A DNA stretch of 64,000 nucleotides from Afipia sp. P52-10 (lineage in GTDB: Bacteria; Pseudomonadota; Alphaproteobacteria; Rhizobiales; Xanthobacteraceae). Both the position numbers and the translations under genes were made by a program. A model generated the notes under the pieces. That model made no database searches. It saw only the letters and a list, made by a program, of their open reading frames with translations, and was not told the origin of the DNA. Location of the stretch: NCBI RefSeq assembly GCF_000516555.1, contig NZ_AZSJ01000003.1, positions 2,410,312 through 2,474,311 of the forward strand, written 5' to 3'. Below are positions 27,601-36,979 of this stretch, piece after piece. How positions within the stretch are numbered: the first letter of the stretch is position 1; the number at the start of each line of letters is the position of its first letter.

Positions 27601-28044
27601 ATGGGCTTGCGGGAAGCGCGGCGCGACGAGGTGCCGCTGATCGTGGCGATGCTGCTCGACGATCACCTCGGTAAGGGGCGCGAGGACATGGGCGACATGA
27701 CGCCGTATCTGAAGGCGTTCGACGCCATCGCCGCCGATCCATTCAACACGCAATATGTCTGGGACGAGAACGGCGAGGTGCTCGGCTGCCTGCAACTCAC
27801 CGTCATTCCCGGCATCTCCCAGCAGGGCGCCTGGCGGGCGCAGATCGAGGGCGTGCGGGTGGCGGGGGCCAAGCGCGGCAGCGGCATCGGCCACAAGATG
27901 ATGCATGCGGTGATGGCGATCGCCCGCGAGCGCGGCTGCGTGCAGATGCAGCTTACCACCAACAAGGTGCGGCACGACGCGCAGCGCTTCTACGAGACGC
28001 TGGGGTTCGAGAAGTCGCATGAGGGCATGAAGGTGAAGCTCTAA
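27601..28044 (+). CDS. GNAT family N-acetyltransferase
   Basis: A 147-aa acetyl-CoA-dependent acetyltransferase fold. The start ATG is at 27601, with GGAGGGAGCGG just upstream. Motif A for acetyl-CoA pyrophosphate binding is IEGVRVAGAKRGSGIGHKMM near residues 82-100 (consensus Q/RxxGxG/A). The final strand-helix is VRHDAQRFYETLGFEKSHEGM, typical of the family. The substrate (amine, amino acid or protein) cannot be predicted. It is probably co-transcribed with purD, 40 bp upstream. Confidence 0.92.
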   Translation: MGLREARRDEVPLIVAMLLDDHLGKGREDMGDMTPYLKAFDAIAADPFNTQYVWDENGEVLGCLQLTVIPGISQQGAWRAQIEGVRVAGAKRGSGIGHKMMHAVMAIARERGCVQMQLTTNKVRHDAQRFYETLGFEKSHEGMKVKL

Positions 28045-28095
28045 GCATGATCCCGAAAAGTGGGAACCGGTTTCCGGTGTTCGGATCAGATCATG
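28045..28095. repeat. Family B palindromic repeat
   Basis: The sequence starts GCATGATCCCGAAAAGTGGG, has AACCGGTTTCCGG in the middle, and ends GATCAGATCATG. It overlaps the GNAT stop region and matches elements at 15391, 17541, 31695 and 60336. Confidence 0.75.
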
Positions 28096-28112
28096 TCAAA
28101 GGCGCGCGTCGA

Positions 28113-28236
28113 GCATCCTGCCTCATCCTGAGGAGCCCGTGGAAGACGGGCGTCTCGAAGGATGTGATTCAGGAACAATGTGGCCTCATGCTTCAAGACG
28201 GTCTTGCAGACCTCCTCAGCATGAGGATGAAGGCCG
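28113..28236. repeat. Dispersed repeat, family C (CCTCATCCTGAGGAGC type)
   Basis: Contains CCTCATCCTGAGGAGCCCGT, then GGCGTCTCGAAGGATG, and later CTCCTCAGCATGAGGATGA, which mirrors the left edge. A related element is at 41409-41508 (CCTCACCCTGAGGAGCGGCA, CGAGGATGAGG). This type of palindromic repeat is common between genes in Bradyrhizobium-like genomes. No gene is supported in the interval. Confidence 0.7.
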
Positions 28237-28251
28237 TGCCTTCGCGGCCCG

Positions 28252-28695
28252 CTACCGCCGCGCCTTGAAGAAATCCTTCAGCAGCATCGCTGCCGCCTCC
28301 TCGCCGACGGCGCCATAGACCTCCGGCGCGTGATGGCAGGTGGGGGAGGCGAAGAAGCGCACGCCGTTGTCGACCGCGCCGCCTTTCGGGTCGCCCGCCC
28401 CATAGTAAAGCCTGCGGATGCGGGCGAACGAGATCGCGCCCGCGCACATCGCGCAGGGCTCCAGCGTTACGTAAAGATCGCAGTCGGTCAGCCGCTCGCT
28501 GCCCAGCGCCCGCGCGGCGTCGCGGATGGCCAGGATTTCGGCATGGGCGGTCGGGTCGCGATCGGCAATCGTGCGATTACCGGCGCTGGCGACCACGCGG
28601 CCGTTGGCCACCACCACGCAGCCGATCGGAACCTCGCCGGCGGCCTGCGCCGCCCGGGCCTCCTCAAGCGCCAAATCCATGAAAGATCGTGTCAT
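28252..28695 (-). CDS. tadA: tRNA-specific adenosine deaminase
   Basis: Deaminates A34 of tRNA-Arg(ACG) to inosine. The 147-aa product starts at the ATG at 28695 (MTRSFMDLALEEARAAQAAGEVPIGCVVV), the usual length and N-terminus for TadA. Zinc ligands and catalytic Glu are present: HAE at residues 51-53 and PCAMC at 80-84. The frame stays open for another 250 codons upstream on this strand, but that sequence is antisense to the repetitive RGD-rich start of the divergent rluB-like gene and is not a TadA domain. A minor possibility is a related nucleoside deaminase, but motif spacing favours TadA. Confidence 0.93.
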   Translation of the reverse strand: MTRSFMDLALEEARAAQAAGEVPIGCVVVANGRVVASAGNRTIADRDPTAHAEILAIRDAARALGSERLTDCDLYVTLEPCAMCAGAISFARIRRLYYGAGDPKGGAVDNGVRFFASPTCHHAPEVYGAVGEEAAAMLLKDFFKARR

Positions 28696-28843
28696 TCGTC
28701 TCTCGTATCGCCGGACGAACTCTGATATCAGCCCCACAACCTTGGGGACAATGTCCGGGCGGCCAGAAAGCCTGTATCCGGACCGGACCCGACCCCCGAC
28801 GAACTGATATGCGGCCTGCCCGGCGATGCCGGGGCGAGGTCCA

Positions 28844-30931
28844 ATGGCGAGATCCTTCATGCCCCGCGATCGCGATAACGACAGAAGCAGCCGTCCGCCC
28901 GGACGCCGTGGACCCGCGCGGGGGGGCGGCGGCTTCGGCGGCAAGGGTGGCGGCGGACGCGGTGAACGTTCGGGTGGCGGTTTCCGCCGCGGCGGCGATG
29001 ACGCGCCGCGCGGCCGGCGCGACGGTGCTCCGGCCAAGCGTTTCGGCGACAAGCGCGAGGGCGGCGGTCGCGATGGCAAATCGTTTGGTGGCGGCAAGTC
29101 GTTCGGTGACAGGTCTTCCGGCGGCGGAAAATCGTTCGGCGGTAAGTCGTTTGGCGGGAAGCGGCCGTTCCGGAAAGAAGGCGAGCGGGCGGAGAGCCGC
29201 AGCTTCAGCCGCGACGACCGGCCGAAACGCGATTTCAATCGCGCGGATCGTCCCGCGCGTGACGTCAAGCGGAACGATCGCCCGCAGCGCTCGTTCGATG
29301 AGCGGCCGAAGCGGAATTTCCGGGATCGCGATGACGGCGAGCGGCGTCCGCGCAGCGACCGGCCGCGCGATGCGTTCCGCAAGGATGGCGATCGCGGGCC
29401 CCGCCGGGATTTCGGCGGCCGTGACGATCGTCCGCGCAGCGGCGGCTTCAAGCGCGACGACGCGCGCCGGGGTGACCGTGGCGAAGGCCGTTCGTTCGAC
29501 CGGCCGCGACGGGAGTATCCGCGCCGCGACGACGCCGGCGGTGAGGGGCGTCAGGAAAAATCTTGGCACACCCGCTCGGCGGCGCCGCGCGGCGATTTCA
29601 AGCGCGGCGAACGCTTCGATCGTAACAGTGAGCGTGGCGCGGGCCACGGCGAGAAGCGGTTCGACCGACCGCGCGGCGAGCGTTCATTCGATGACAAGCC
29701 GCGCGGCCGGTTCAATCGCGATCGCGACGACCGTGGCGGCGATCGGCCGCGGTTTTCGCGCGACCGCGATGATCGTTCCCGGAGCGAGCGCTTCGAGGGC
29801 GACCGTGCGAAGCCTGAGCGCGCCCGCAACGATCGTGGCCCGCGGCCGAGCCATGTGTGGCGCGATCATCCGCGCAGCGAGGAGGGCGAAGAGCGGGGCG
29901 GTTACGAACGCCGTCCGTTCGGCGGCCGTGGCGAGTATCGCGAGCGCCGGCCCGACAGCGATCGGCGCAAGCGCGATGCGGAGACCCCGGCCAAGCCGAA
30001 AAAGGCCGGCGAGCGGATCGCCAAGCTGATGGCGCGCGCCGGGCTGTGCTCGCGCCGCGACGCCGAGGTGTGGATTCGCGAAGGCCGCGTCGCCGTCAAC
30101 GGCATGGTGATCGATTCGCCCGCGCTGGATGTGAAGCCGGACGACAAGGTGACGGTGGACGGTGCGCCGCTGCCCGAGCGCGAGCGCACGCGGCTGTTCC
30201 TCTATCACAAGCCGAAGGGGCTGGTGACGACCCATGCCGATCCGGAAGGACGGCCGACCGTGTTCGACTCGCTGCCGGCAGACTTGCCGCGGCTGATCAG
30301 CATCGGCCGGCTCGACTTCAACACCGAAGGCCTGCTGCTGCTCACCAATGACGGCGGGCTGGCGCGCGTGCTGGAATTGCCGGACACCGCCTGGCTGCGG
30401 CGCTATCGCGTGCGCGCCCACGGCGACGTGACGCAGGAGCAGCTCGACGCGCTGCGCAACGGCGTTGAGGTCGATGGCGTGAAGTACGGTCCGATCGAGG
30501 CGACGCTGGAGCGCGACCAGGGCGCCAACGTCTGGCTGCTGTTCGCGATCCGCGAAGGCAAGAACCGCGAGGTGCGCAACGTGATGGCGCATCTCGAACT
30601 CGAGGTGAACCGGCTGATCCGCGTGTCCTATGGCCCGTTCCAGCTCGGCGAGTTGGCCGAGGGCCAGGTGGAGGAGGTTCGCAGCCGCAAGCTGCGCGAT
30701 CAGCTCGGTGAGCGCATTGCTGCCGCTGCCGGATGCGACTTCGGCCTGCCGACACGCAGCGATGGCGATGAGTATGAGGAGCCGGTCGAGAAGCCGCGCA
30801 AGCGGGCCGGCGTCCTGGCCGATCGCAAGGGTCGTCGTGTCGTGGTCGAGCGGGCGGGCAGCGATGGCGATACCAAGCCGCGCCGGAAGGGGCCGGGCGG
30901 TTACAAGGGCAAGCGCGAGCGTGACGCTTAG
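28844..30931 (+). CDS. RluB-like rRNA pseudouridine synthase with long disordered N-terminal extension
   Basis: The 695-aa product starts at the ATG at 28844 with GCGAGG just upstream; starts at 28826 or 28859 are possible. Residues 1 to about 385 are low-complexity, dominated by Arg, Gly, Asp, Ser and Phe, with repeats such as SFGGGKSFG, GGGKSFGG and SRDRDDRSRSE. An S4 RNA-binding domain starts near 390 (GERIAKLMARAGLCSRRDAEVW). The pseudouridine synthase core follows with RLDFNTEGLLLLTNDGG, where Asp491 is the catalytic aspartate, and later GKNREVRNVMAHLELEVNRLIRVSYGPF. The C-terminus is again basic. E. coli RluB makes pseudouridine 2605 in 23S rRNA and is about 290 aa, so the N-terminal part is additional. 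Such RGG/RDR-rich tails are known to bind RNA and to promote condensates; that is an inference here. Confidence 0.92.
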   Translation: MARSFMPRDRDNDRSSRPPGRRGPARGGGGFGGKGGGGRGERSGGGFRRGGDDAPRGRRDGAPAKRFGDKREGGGRDGKSFGGGKSFGDRSSGGGKSFGGKSFGGKRPFRKEGERAESRSFSRDDRPKRDFNRADRPARDVKRNDRPQRSFDERPKRNFRDRDDGERRPRSDRPRDAFRKDGDRGPRRDFGGRDDRPRSGGFKRDDARRGDRGEGRSFDRPRREYPRRDDAGGEGRQEKSWHTRSAAPRGDFKRGERFDRNSERGAGHGEKRFDRPRGERSFDDKPRGRFNRDRDDRGGDRPRFSRDRDDRSRSERFEGDRAKPERARNDRGPRPSHVWRDHPRSEEGEERGGYERRPFGGRGEYRERRPDSDRRKRDAETPAKPKKAGERIAKLMARAGLCSRRDAEVWIREGRVAVNGMVIDSPALDVKPDDKVTVDGAPLPERERTRLFLYHKPKGLVTTHADPEGRPTVFDSLPADLPRLISIGRLDFNTEGLLLLTNDGGLARVLELPDTAWLRRYRVRAHGDVTQEQLDALRNGVEVDGVKYGPIEATLERDQGANVWLLFAIREGKNREVRNVMAHLELEVNRLIRVSYGPFQLGELAEGQVEEVRSRKLRDQLGERIAAAAGCDFGLPTRSDGDEYEEPVEKPRKRAGVLADRKGRRVVVERAGSDGDTKPRRKGPGGYKGKRERDA

Positions 30932-30987
30932 ACGAGGAGCATGATGGTGTCGGACAGCCTGCATCCTCGTTTGCGAATCGTGCGCTG

Positions 30988-31542
30988 ATGCGTGTCGTCG
31001 GCGGACGGCTGCGGGGCCGCACCATCGCGTCGCCCGCCTCGCGCGACATCCGCCCGACGGCGGATCGCCTGCGCGAGTCGCTGTTCAACATCCTGATGCA
31101 TGCCTACGGCGATCCGGTCACCGACGCCCGGGTGCTGGACCTGTTCGCCGGCACCGGCGCGCTCGGCATCGAGGCGATCTCACGTGGCGCCGGCTTTGCG
31201 CTGTTCATCGACAACGGCGCGGAGGCGCGGGCGCTGCTCCGGCAGAACGTCGAGGCGCTGGGGCTCGGCGGTGTGACCAAGGTGTTTCGCCGCGATGCGA
31301 CCGTGCTGGGGCCTGCGCATCCGGTCGAGCCGTTCGCGCTGGCGTTTCTCGATCCGCCCTATGGCAAGGGTCTCGGCGAGAGGGCACTCGCCTCGCTGCG
31401 CGATGGCGGCTGGCTGACGCCGCAGGCGCTCGTGGTGGTCGAGGAGGCGACGGCCGCCGCGTTCAAGGCGCCGGATCGATTCGAGGAGCTCGAACGCCGC
31501 GCTTATGACGATACCGAGTTCGTCATTCTGCGGGCAGTGTAG
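30988..31542 (+). CDS. rsmD: 16S rRNA (guanine966-N2)-methyltransferase
   Basis: The 184-aa product starts MRVVGGRLRGRTIASPASRDIRPTADRLRESLFN, the RsmD N-terminal signature that interacts with the ribosomal substrate. The SAM-binding motif is VLDLFAGTGALGIEAISRGA near residues 48-67. The catalytic N6/N2-amino motif is FLDPPYGKGLGE, around residue 121. It modifies G966 of 16S rRNA, facing the P-site tRNA. Its gene is 56 bp after the rluB-like gene, and the two rRNA-modification genes are likely in one transcript. Confidence 0.96.
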   Translation: MRVVGGRLRGRTIASPASRDIRPTADRLRESLFNILMHAYGDPVTDARVLDLFAGTGALGIEAISRGAGFALFIDNGAEARALLRQNVEALGLGGVTKVFRRDATVLGPAHPVEPFALAFLDPPYGKGLGERALASLRDGGWLTPQALVVVEEATAAAFKAPDRFEELERRAYDDTEFVILRAV

Positions 31543-31570
31543 AGCTTAGGCTCTCTTGCTGAAAGGCCAT

Positions 31571-31670
31571 CATTCCGGGGCGCGAGCAAAGCTCGCGAAA
31601 CTCAATCCATAACCACCACCGGGCGTATGGATTCCGGGCCCGTGAGAACAATCGCGCGTCCCGGAATGAC
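31571..31670. repeat. Extragenic palindromic repeat, family A
   Basis: Starts CATTCCGGGGCGCGAGC, continues AAAGCTCGCG (perfect 7-bp hairpin CGCGAGC-AAA-GCTCGCG at 31581-31597) and ends with ATTCCGGGCC (31631-31640) paired with GTCCCGGAAT near 31659-31668, then GAC. It shares both edges with 9139-9252. It lies between convergent rsmD and mutL. Confidence 0.8.
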
Positions 31671-31694
31671 AGAGAGATTTGAGACGTCTCGCAT

Positions 31695-31730
31695 GGCATG
31701 ATCCTTGGGTCACGCTTTTCCGGATCATCT
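31695..31730. repeat. Family B palindromic repeat, degenerate copy
   Basis: GGCATGATCC at the left and GCTTTTCCGGATCATC at the right resemble the arms of the family B element. It lies immediately beyond the mutL stop codon. Confidence 0.5.
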
Positions 31731-33572
<1,842 letters not shown>

Positions 33573-33695
33573 CGGGACGTTTTCGGAGCGATTCGGAAAG
33601 GTCCGGGCAACTTAAGCCTTCGGAGCCGGCTCCGGGAGGGCGACCGCAGGCTTATCCGCGCTGTTTTTGCCGCAAGTGAAAGTCGGTTCCGCCGC

Positions 33696-34124
33696 TCAGT
33701 CGTCGAAGCGCTTGCTGCCGCGCATCGACTTGATGCTGGCGCGGCGCTTCTTGCCTTCGAGACGGCGCTGCTTGGAGCCGTAGGTCGGCTTGGTGGCGCG
33801 CCGCGGCGTCGGCCGGACGCTCGCCTCGCGCAGCATCTCGGTGAGGCGATCGATCGCATCCTGCCGGTTGCGCTCCTGGGTGCGGAAGCGCTGCGCGTGG
33901 ATGACGACGATGCCGTCCTTGGTCAGGCGCTGGCCGGCGATGCGGGCGAAGCGCTCCAGCACGTCCGGCGCGAGGTTGGCGCGGGTGATGTCATAGCGCA
34001 GCTGCGCGGCGGTAGAGAGCTTGTTGACGTTCTGCCCGCCGGGGCCGGAGGCGCGCACGAACGCGATGTCGAGATCGTCTTCGTCGACGACGATGTCGCG
34101 GTTGATCCGCAGCAGGGACTTCAT
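33696..34124 (-). CDS. arfB: Alternative ribosome-rescue peptidyl-tRNA hydrolase ArfB (YaeJ/ICT1 family)
   Basis: Rescues ribosomes stalled on broken mRNAs by hydrolysing peptidyl-tRNA. The 142-aa product has the release-factor GGQ motif at residues 29-31 within RASGPGGQNVNKLSTAAQLR. The C-terminal tail is basic and unstructured (KPTYGSKQRRLEGKKRRASIKSM), which inserts into the empty mRNA channel. The N-terminus MKSLLRINRDIVVDEDDLDIAFVRA is family-like. No codon-recognition domains are present, distinguishing it from RF1/RF2. It lies between mutL and pgi, all on the minus strand. Confidence 0.95.
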   Translation of the reverse strand: MKSLLRINRDIVVDEDDLDIAFVRASGPGGQNVNKLSTAAQLRYDITRANLAPDVLERFARIAGQRLTKDGIVVIHAQRFRTQERNRQDAIDRLTEMLREASVRPTPRRATKPTYGSKQRRLEGKKRRASIKSMRGSKRFDD

Positions 34125-34187
34125 GGCGCTCGCATGATCGTATGTTGACCCGGCGCCATAAGATCATGCTGCGCGCGTAAAAGCCAC

Positions 34188-34246
34188 TCAGCCTTAAAGC
34201 CCTCAGCCTTGGTCGCTCAGCCCTTGGTCATTTAGCCTTCGGTCAC
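34188..34246 (-). repeat. Tandem 14-15 bp repeat duplicating the 3' end of pgi
   Basis: On the minus strand the units are GTGACCGAAGGCTAA (34246-34232, the last five codons of pgi), ATGACCAAGGGCTGA (34231-34217), GCGACCAAGGCTGA (34216-34203) and a more diverged GGGCTTTAAGGCTGA (34202-34188). Each unit ends in a TAA or TGA triplet, so the coding end including its stop has been copied several times. Confidence 0.8.
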
Positions 34247-35572
34247 GTAGCGCTTGGCGAGCACCTTGCCTTCCTCGACCGCCGGCTGGTCGAACGCATC
34301 GACGCCGAGCAGCTTCGAGGCGATCATCGTTTCCAGCATGTAGTGCATCAGCAGTTCGCCCATCGCCGCCTCGTCGACGGTCTCGATGTGGAAGGTCCGC
34401 ACCGGGCAGCCGTTCTTGGCGAGCGTCTCGGCCGTGGCTCGGCCTTGTGCGGCGACGAGATCGCCGATGGTCTTGCCGGCGAAGTCGCCCTCGCCGCAGA
34501 GCGCGGTGAGATCGGCCGGCATGCGCAGGCCCTTGCCCTTGGCGCCGACGGTGATGATGGTGAACAGCTTGTCGCGCGGGCCGGAGATGAAGAGTTGCAA
34601 CTGGCTGTGCTGATCGACCGGGCCGAGGGCCGCGAGTGGCGTGGTGCCTTCGCCGTCCTTGCCGAGGCTCTCGGCCCAGAGCTGCACATACCACTTGGCG
34701 AGCCAGGCGAGCCGGTCGGCATACGGCATCAGCACGGTGATGGTTTTGCCGGTGTTGGCGAGCGCGATCGACAGCGCCGCGCCCACCGCGGCCGGCACTT
34801 CGGCGGCCGGCTTCTTGGCGAGCACCGGCGCGACGGCCTTCGCAGCGCCGGCGCGGATCGCAGCGATATCGAGACCCGCCACGGCCGCCGGCAGCAGGCC
34901 GACATTGGTCAGCACCGAGAAACGGCCACCGATACCGGTGTGGTGATCGAGCATCGGCACCTTGAAGTGCTCCAGCATGGTGCGCAGGCCGTTCTTGCCG
35001 CCGGGCTTGGCCGGTTCCGACAGGCCGAGCACCAGCTCGGGAATCTTCTTCTCCAGGCCGGCACGGCGGAGCGACTCAAGCACGGCCATCGTCTGCATCA
35101 ATGTTTCGCCGGTGCCGCCGGATTTCGAGATCGCGACGAACTTGGTGGTCGCGAGCGGCAGCTTGCCGAGCATCTCGGTGAAGGTCTGCGGATCGAGATT
35201 GTCGAGGAAGTGCAGCCGCGGCTTGTCGCGCAGCGTGCCGATACCGGGCACGTTGTGTCCGGCGAGTTGCAGCAGCGTCTGACCGCCGAGGCTGGAGCCG
35301 CCGGTACCGAGAAACACGACATCGGTCGCGCCGTTGCGCAGTTTCGCGGCAGCGTCTTCGATCGCCGCCAGATCGCTGCGCTCCTGCGGAATCGTCAGGT
35401 GCGGCAGGCTGCCGTCGGCGTAACCTGCGCGGAGCCAGTCGAGCGCGGGCTCCGTCTGCTTCAGCATCGCGTCATATGTCTGTTCTGTGACGCCATGGCT
35501 GCCGATGCGTTCGGAACGCGCAAGCGCGATCGATTGCTCAAGCGAGGAGGCAGCTTTCGGAGAATCCAGCAT
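34232..35572 (-). CDS. pgi: Glucose-6-phosphate isomerase
   Basis: Interconverts glucose 6-phosphate and fructose 6-phosphate. It is 446 aa from the ATG at 35572 (MLDSPKAASS); a TTG at 35593 would add seven residues. Sugar-phosphate binding regions are VVFLGTGGSSLGGQTLLQLAG near residues 85-105 and KFVAISKSGGTGETLMQTMAV near 145-165. HHTGIGGRFSVLTNVGLLPAAVAG and GPVDQHSQLQLFISGPRDKL supply the conserved isomerase segments, including the Glu/Gln-His region. It is shorter than the ~550-aa E. coli enzyme but matches the compact alphaproteobacterial form. The 3' end is part of a tandem repeat that would change only a few residues if shifted. M16 peptidase genes lie directly upstream. Confidence 0.95.
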   Translation of the reverse strand: MLDSPKAASSLEQSIALARSERIGSHGVTEQTYDAMLKQTEPALDWLRAGYADGSLPHLTIPQERSDLAAIEDAAAKLRNGATDVVFLGTGGSSLGGQTLLQLAGHNVPGIGTLRDKPRLHFLDNLDPQTFTEMLGKLPLATTKFVAISKSGGTGETLMQTMAVLESLRRAGLEKKIPELVLGLSEPAKPGGKNGLRTMLEHFKVPMLDHHTGIGGRFSVLTNVGLLPAAVAGLDIAAIRAGAAKAVAPVLAKKPAAEVPAAVGAALSIALANTGKTITVLMPYADRLAWLAKWYVQLWAESLGKDGEGTTPLAALGPVDQHSQLQLFISGPRDKLFTIITVGAKGKGLRMPADLTALCGEGDFAGKTIGDLVAAQGRATAETLAKNGCPVRTFHIETVDEAAMGELLMHYMLETMIASKLLGVDAFDQPAVEEGKVLAKRYVTEG

Positions 35573-35644
35573 CGGCAGGGCTTCCTGGAACAAAAGGGGA
35601 GGGGACGCCTTCGAGAACGCCCGAGCGTTATAACAGTTCCGAGA

Positions 35645-36979
35645 TCAGTTGGCTGTGGGCTGTGCAACCCGGCCAACGACGACGGTGAGGAAGCGCTGGT
35701 CCCAGAGCCGCTTCGCCACGCGCTTGGCGTCCGCGAGCGTGACTGCATCGATCAGGCCGTTGCGGCGGTCGAGGTAGTCGATGCCGAGGTTGTCGATCTG
35801 ATATTGCAGCAGTGCGGTCGCGATCTTCGACGAGGTGTCGAGCGAGAGCATCTGCGAGCCTTTCAGATATGACTTTGCTTCCTCCAGTTCAGTCTCGGTC
35901 GGCCCCTCGGCGGCGATCCGGCGGATTTCGGATTCGGTCGTCTCGATCGTCTCGTTGGCGCGATCGGCGCGGGTTGCGGTCGAGCCCATCACCAGCGCCG
36001 ATTGCCGCAGCCAGATCAGCGCTTCGGAAATGCCATAGACGAGGCCGCGCTTCTCGCGCACCTCGCGATAGAGGCGGGAGTTCATGCTGCCGGCCAGGAT
36101 GTGGTTCAGCACATAAGCGGTCATGAAGTCGGGATCGGCGCGGGCGATGCCGGGCGCGCCGAACAGGATGACGGTCTGCGGCACGTCGAGCGTTACGTTG
36201 ACGCGTCCCGGCGGCACCTGCGGCAGCATCGGCGAAATCGGCCGCAGGTCGGCCTTCGCCGGCAGCGAGCCGAACACGCGGTCGAGCTGGGTCTTCAAGG
36301 TGTCCGCATCGATATCGCCGACCACGGTGATCTTCAGCGTGTCGCGTGCCAGCACGCGCTTGGCGTAACCGCGTAGGTCGTCGGCGGTGATCGTTTGCAC
36401 GCTTTCGGGCGTGCCGTTCGGTGGCCAGGCGTAGGGATGGTCGCCATAGGCTTCCTGGAAGAAGCGGCGACTGGCGATGTCGTTCGGATTGGTGCTCTGC
36501 CGGCGCAGGATCGACAGCGCCTGCGCCCGTCCGCGCTCCAGCGCCTCGGCGTCGAAGCGCGGCTGATTGAGGGCGAGCCGCAGCAATTCGAACGCCTCGT
36601 CGCGGTTCTCCTTCAGCGTGCGCATCGAGCCGCGCAGGTGGTCGCGGGTGTCGTTGAAGGAGATGTCGATCGCCCGCCGCTCCAGCCGCTCGCGGAAAGC
36701 CTTCGAGTCGTACTCGCCCGCGCCCTCGTCGAGCAGGCCCGCGACCAGGTCGGCGACGCCAGGTTTGCCGGCAGGGTCCTGAGTCGAGCCGCCGGCGAAG
36801 GCGAGTTCAACGGCGATGACCGGTACGGTCGCATCCTGCACCAGCCATGCCTCGATCCCGCCCGGCGAGATCACGCGCTGGATGCTGGTGGCGGCGGCGG
36901 GCGCGAACTGGCCCAGCAGGAATGCGGCGGCGAGCGCCGGCAGGGCCGCGTGGCGGAGGTTCGCGAAGAAGCGCGTCAT
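35645..36979 (-). CDS. M16 peptidase homologue lacking the zinc motif
   Basis: A 444-aa secreted protein with a signal peptide (LRHAALPALAAAFLLGQFAPAAA). It has the M16 fold (paired N- and C-terminal domains), but the position of the HxxEH zinc site is occupied by GKPGVADLVAGLLDEG, with no His or Glu ligands, so it should be catalytically inactive. Substrate-binding features remain in the C-terminal half (RLYREVREKRGLVYGISE, an R/Y motif). In other bacteria such proteins pair with an active M16 partner to form a heterodimer. The partner is immediately upstream, overlapping by 4 bp (ATGA). Periplasmic location follows from the signal. Confidence 0.92.
   Translation of the reverse strand: MTRFFANLRHAALPALAAAFLLGQFAPAAATSIQRVISPGGIEAWLVQDATVPVIAVELAFAGGSTQDPAGKPGVADLVAGLLDEGAGEYDSKAFRERLERRAIDISFNDTRDHLRGSMRTLKENRDEAFELLRLALNQPRFDAEALERGRAQALSILRRQSTNPNDIASRRFFQEAYGDHPYAWPPNGTPESVQTITADDLRGYAKRVLARDTLKITVVGDIDADTLKTQLDRVFGSLPAKADLRPISPMLPQVPPGRVNVTLDVPQTVILFGAPGIARADPDFMTAYVLNHILAGSMNSRLYREVREKRGLVYGISEALIWLRQSALVMGSTATRADRANETIETTESEIRRIAAEGPTETELEEAKSYLKGSQMLSLDTSSKIATALLQYQIDNLGIDYLDRRNGLIDAVTLADAKRVAKRLWDQRFLTVVVGRVAQPTAN

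Noticed and set aside
28696..29451. N-terminal extension of TadA
   Set aside because: The extra 250 codons lie antisense to rluB and have Arg/Ser/Pro composition unlike any deaminase; the TadA start with family N-terminus is at 28695.
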